A DNA stretch of 64,000 nt. Source: Zhengitettix transpicula (taxonomy: Eukaryota > Arthropoda > Insecta > Orthoptera > Tetrigidae). The DNA is taken from positions 135,415,032-135,479,031 of the forward strand of contig CM073591.1 of the NCBI GenBank assembly GCA_037074705.1. Direction: 5' to 3'. The notes beneath the pieces are model-generated. The model did not search any database, was not told the origin of the DNA, and saw only the letters and a list, made by a program, of their open reading frames with translations. Of this stretch, positions 59,968-64,000 are shown piece by piece (position 1 is the stretch's first letter; every line of letters begins with the position of its first letter). The position numbers and the translations under genes are program-made.

Positions 59968-61127
59968 AAAATAGAAATAAAATATAATTATTTCATGAAA
60001 AAGTTTTAAAGTTAAATATTTTTAGTTTATTCTAATAAGTTATAGCAACAGTGTTTATACAGTTCTCCTTGTTAATAAAGTATAGTCACTCCACATAAAT
60101 TTTTATATTATTCCGTTAATTTTTTTTAGTGTATATAATTATTATTCATACTTGACGGAAAGTTGTAGGATACTGTTAAGAGCAAATCTAACGGAATATA
60201 CCTGGCAATATTGATTAAGTCTTTTCAACTGGATAAAAGGACTAAAGGACTAAAAAAATATATTATATTCTTTTATAGATATTTTCATCTCAATTTTTTT
60301 TTATAATTCCCGGAATTACTGATCAGATGGAAACTCGGTGACAAACGTCTGGTTTTAAATCGTACATCGGGTTTTCATCAGTGTTAAATAATGTAACTAA
60401 TCTTATGTTATTGTCTTAAAACTATCAGACTGAATATTATAGAACACTTTGAATAATTTTTTTTCGGAAATATAAAAGCAATTAGTTTTCAAAATAACGA
60501 TTTTGTGTAATTGTTTATTGAAGAAGGCATATTCGAATTTCATTTCAAACATAGCAATGAAACTTTACGTGATAAAAATATTTTTACTAATAACTTGAAA
60601 TATTTTCTGAAGATGTATTCTTCATATAATAACAAGAATTATCTCTGACAAATGCGAAATTTACCCATGTTAATTTAACACAATGAACGTTATGTTTCCG
60701 CGTATATGTAATAACTTTAAGTAGATTGATTATTTTCTGAAGGTTGTGGCAGTCTGAAACAATTAAATTATTGAGAACTAATTTTTCCGTCAATATACTG
60801 TAAATGAGTGAAAAGAGGCCAAAGCACAGAAAATTAAATTGTAATTTAATTAATTTATCTGTATGCTTCGGCTCTAATTTTCTACATGGCTGACAATAGC
60901 ATGAAATTTATTATGGGTAAAAGCTAATTTGAAATTCAATAATGACATGTATTAATTCGATATATCAGTAATGGGATTTTATTTCATGTTACTAAAATGA
61001 TCTAAGTAAATTCTATGCAAAGAAACTAAAAATCTGAAATGGTAGCACTATAATATTTTGATACAGGTATTAAATTTTTTTACATAAGCGCTTTCTTTAT
61101 GTGTAATCCATAGATGAATTAGATGGG
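59968..61127. other. AT-rich non-coding DNA
   Basis: No gene recognised. About 60830-60860 has AT-rich homeodomain-like sites (AATTTAATTAATT) only. Confidence 0.35.
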
Positions 61128-61215
61128 ATAATATAAATACCACACAACGTTTGCGGGCGATTAACAACCTAAAAGAACGACACCCACAATCCAGGAGACG
61201 AACTCAAAATAGATG
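61128..61215. mobile_element. family B foldback element, left arm only
   Basis: GATAATATAAATACCACACAACGTTTGC is the family B left arm; after about 20 bp the sequence diverges and no right arm follows. Confidence 0.6.
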
Positions 61216-61733
61216 ACAATGGATTTCTACGTACACACTTGCTGGATAGAAGTGTAACACGAAATTTTGGTAATTATAAGAAGTATTTGAGGTGCGTCAT
61301 AAAATAAACCAATAAAATTTATGGTTTTTATTCGTGAAACTACTATCTCAGTTCTGTGTAGAAGGGTTGAATGAGACCTAGTCTGGATTGGTAAAAATAA
61401 TGAGAAATATATTTATTGGAATTTTTATATTTGGGAATTAAAAATATTCCTAATGTTAGTAGGCCATACAAAGATTCTTAACTCTCCGTTAGTCGCGATC
61501 CCAAAAGTACTGCGGATAGTCACGCTTGGAAGCTTAAAGTTGCTGATCACTTTTCTGAATGAATTATTTTGAATTATTTTACAGACATTTATCATACGCT
61601 TTTTAGACACATATATACTTAATTCGGACATCCAATTACAGTCTAGATTTATTAAAACTTGTAATTTTTTTTAAAATGTTTTTGTCAAAGAAAATAAAAT
61701 TCTAATTTTCCAATAACACGATATCCATTAAGA
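61216..61733. other. AT-rich non-coding DNA
   Basis: Nothing recognised. Confidence 0.4.
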
Positions 61734-61744
61734 ACTATAACCAT

Positions 61745-62233
61745 TTTTTAGGACAACAGGTTACATGAGGGTAATCCCCTTTAATAGCATACGAAGGGAT
61801 TTGAAAGGGGGGATGCGGAAGTGTAGAAGAAGGTAGCCAAGGGTTACTAGGGCCCCTGGGCTATATTTTAAGGATCCTACCTGGCATTCACCTAAAGAAA
61901 TGCAGGAAAAACCCTAGAAAAACCTGCATCAGGTAGGTCGGGCATTGGGTACTTGTCCCACGCCCTTCCGATAGCGGGAGAGGAGTTTGCAGTGGGTACG
62001 CAGCATTCTCTTCTCCGTGCTTCGACCAGTTTAGGAGGCAGCTGGCCGACTATTCCAATAGGAATAGCAGACAACTCTTACCGTATGCCAAAGGTCTGTG
62101 ACCCCGGAACATACACCTCTCAGATCAGGCCGAGGTGCCTCGGCTTGTGGGAACCTTAGTTCAAAAACGAAGAGGAAAAGGCATCCCTAAAGGTAGCCCC
62201 TTCGTATCTCACCTACAAGGTTCTGCCCAAACT
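61745..62233 (-). repeat. family A retroposon with target-site duplication, 5'-truncated
   Basis: A 489 bp minus-strand copy bounded by the perfect 11 bp repeat ACTATAACCAT at 61734-61744 and 62234-62244. It has the A-tail (as T's on +) and the entire body but stops before the CTGCGAG array, showing that 5'-truncated copies are bona fide insertions. The body is little diverged, with both family frames intact (+ 61953-62159; - 61892-62074). Confidence 0.95.
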
Positions 62234-62244
62234 ACTATAACCAT

Positions 62245-63461
62245 AAAATATTTTGTAAACCAAACATCGGATAGCTGCGAGTTAAATAAAAAGTTCAAGA
62301 GATTGAAATATAATTGTTTTAAAAGCAGTTAGTTATTTATATAATTAATTTTTATTTATTTTTAAAGTATTCTACTATTTTACAATGCTAATAAATAATA
62401 TTTATATTCATAATATAATAATCCAAATAATTACATTTTTGGTAAAATAAATACATACATCAGTGTATGTTTCAATGTTATTTTTTTTTGACAAGGTATT
62501 ATTTGAAAATAATTTTTTGTGTATTTACACAAACAAAAACTTTCACACGTATCACAGTAATTTGAGTTTGACTTTGTTTTTTTTAGTTTCCTTGAAACAT
62601 GGCCCAATTTTTTTTTTAATCTACTTCGTCAATTTCATGTTCCGTATCCAAGTCATCAGACCTCATTCCTAAAATACCAACAGTTTCGTTTTATGATTCT
62701 TCAATATCGACGTCTGGTATCACATTTGTGTCATAATTATTTTATTATTAAAGAAGACACCGAATTTAATATACACCTTCGAGGCTTATTCAAGTTGTAA
62801 ATTTTTTTACAAATTTTCCAGAATTATTTACATACATAAAAACGGAAAGCTCAAATAAAAAACCATGAACAAAAATTCAAGGATCTAATGATAAATATTT
62901 GATACTAAAATTGAATGATTGTTAATGATTTTTACGAAGAGGAAGTATATTATCACTACGTACTACTGCTGCAAGTACCAGAAAAATATTGACGGGAGTG
63001 GTTGCAGCAGATCTTCTGGACCGACGATACGTTACTTCCTTATACACACGTCATTTTCCTAAAAAGTAAGGGGGTCATTTTGAGTGCGACCTTGGCAGAT
63101 CATTGTAAACACATACCTCTGAGATGACATAAAAGTTCGTCCCTGTCATCTGGCTTCGAAAATAATGAAGAAATTAAATTTCGTCTGTCCTCTGGCCCTA
63201 GCGCGACCAACGGCGGAGACGCTAAATATAATTTCCATTATTTTGAAAATGTGATTGACATTACACGTAGTTTATTACACGATAGTATCGTGGATAGGCA
63301 AAGTTTTTTTAATGGATTGACTGCTAAAATATAATCGAAATGTTTTGAGAGACGATATGTTTCAGGGTGAAATCACTAAAATGAATTATGACATCACATA
63401 AATTGAGAAACTCCTCAAGTTTTTACCTGAGAGAATTGCGAGCCATATCTGAAACGAGAAT
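62245..63461. other. AT-rich non-coding DNA, GC-richer patch near 63000-63230
   Basis: No sustained frame or known repeat. The 63000-63230 patch has CpGs but no identifiable function. Confidence 0.35.
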
Positions 63462-63734
63462 ATGTGTTGTGACGAACTTCTAGATCCAGCCAAGCAACGA
63501 TCAATACTGCCCGAAGGAAGGCTTATTAATCACGACGACCGCCTCTCTGATTGCTGTTTACTCTGGCGTAATAAAAATGACAGGTTCTTATGCTTAGCTC
63601 CCGTAAGACTCAAACACAAAATGGGAAATATCCACAATTTTTGGCATTACAATACAAATCAATCAGTGGGATTAGAAACAAAGGCCTTCAGGATTCAACA
63701 GTTTTTTCGAAATTTCAGGGAACGTTCATTCTGA
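63462..63734 (+). other. unrecognised 90-codon ORF
   Basis: An ATG-initiated frame of balanced composition (M-C-C-D-E-L-L-D-P-A-K-Q...), with Cys, His and Trp, in locally less AT-rich DNA. No domain recognised and no splice or poly(A) signals that would settle it; possible relic or chance. Confidence 0.2.
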
Positions 63735-63829
63735 ATTAATATATCTTGAATCGGTAATAGCTGATGGGTTCCAACATAATCGGTAATAGACATAATTATA
63801 AGATGGAACTAGTTATATATTCAATTATT

Positions 63830-63884
63830 GTATTCCATTTAATAGTGGTAAACTTCTATAGTATACCACTATTAAATGGAATAC
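63830..63884. repeat. 21 bp perfect inverted repeat with 13 nt loop
   Basis: Arms 63830-63850 and 63864-63884 are exact complements (left arm begins GTATTCCATTTAATAGTGG). The 55 nt hairpin is the strongest short stem in the window. It could be a small foldback element, a precursor-like RNA hairpin or a replication-generated palindrome. Confidence 0.85.
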
Positions 63885-64000
63885 CACTTTGTTTTATTTC
63901 CTAATGAGGAATATTGAACATTGACATGAGAACATTGAGTCATTTTGCGAGGCTTCATTAATAAATGTAACAAAAAATTACAGTTTGTGTGTGTATGTAT

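Overview
The window is AT-rich eukaryotic DNA, most likely from an insect. It has no operons, no dense coding and no bacterial or phage genes. It carries a relic mariner, a non-autonomous Helitron, foldback MITE-like elements, tRNA-derived SINE fragments and (AT)n microsatellites. The order or species cannot be fixed from the sequence. Most long ORFs lie in repeats or are no longer than chance allows, so most of the window is probably intronic or intergenic.

One coding exon is well supported. At 45784-46034 on the minus strand, a GC-rich block has a polypyrimidine tract plus CAG acceptor at one end and a GGG|GTGAGC donor at the other. It encodes a single transmembrane helix, a basic juxtamembrane stretch and a low-complexity linker. 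This looks like the N-terminal part of a type I or synaptotagmin-like membrane protein, but the family is not proven. Weaker candidates are a terminal exon at 29659-29814 (+) with acceptor, stop and AATAAA, a short ORF at 26901-26987 (-), and unrecognised ORF relics at 2300-3130 (-), 23385-23802 (-), 54841-55215 (+) and 63462-63734 (+).

The dominant structure is one moderately GC-rich retroposon family, called family A here, with 21 segments on both strands between 7.6 and 62.2 kb. Sense orientation runs from a 5' array of CTGCGAG/CTCGCAG hairpin units to a 3' end ...GCCTGTTRCCCT(A)n. Three copies have perfect 11-12 bp target-site duplications (18435/19014, 42442/43023, 61734/62234), which fix full length at about 570 bp. 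Other copies are 5'-truncated. At 10.0-11.2 kb, copies are nested inside another copy, and the duplicated target is family A sequence itself.

Layout: 0-7.6 kb holds a hairpin-rich GC patch (540-1100), a protein relic (2.3-3.1 kb) and a 50 bp duplication dropped into an (AT)n tract. 7.6-24.7 kb is rich in family A. 25-42 kb is AT-rich with foldback family B elements, the terminal-exon candidate, a 358 bp tandem duplication beside a perfect hairpin, tRNA-SINE pieces and CTCF-like motifs. 42.4-49.5 kb has family A, the membrane-protein exon, a foldback, the mariner relic and the Helitron. 50-64 kb is mostly featureless AT-rich DNA with family A copies and two strong palindromes.
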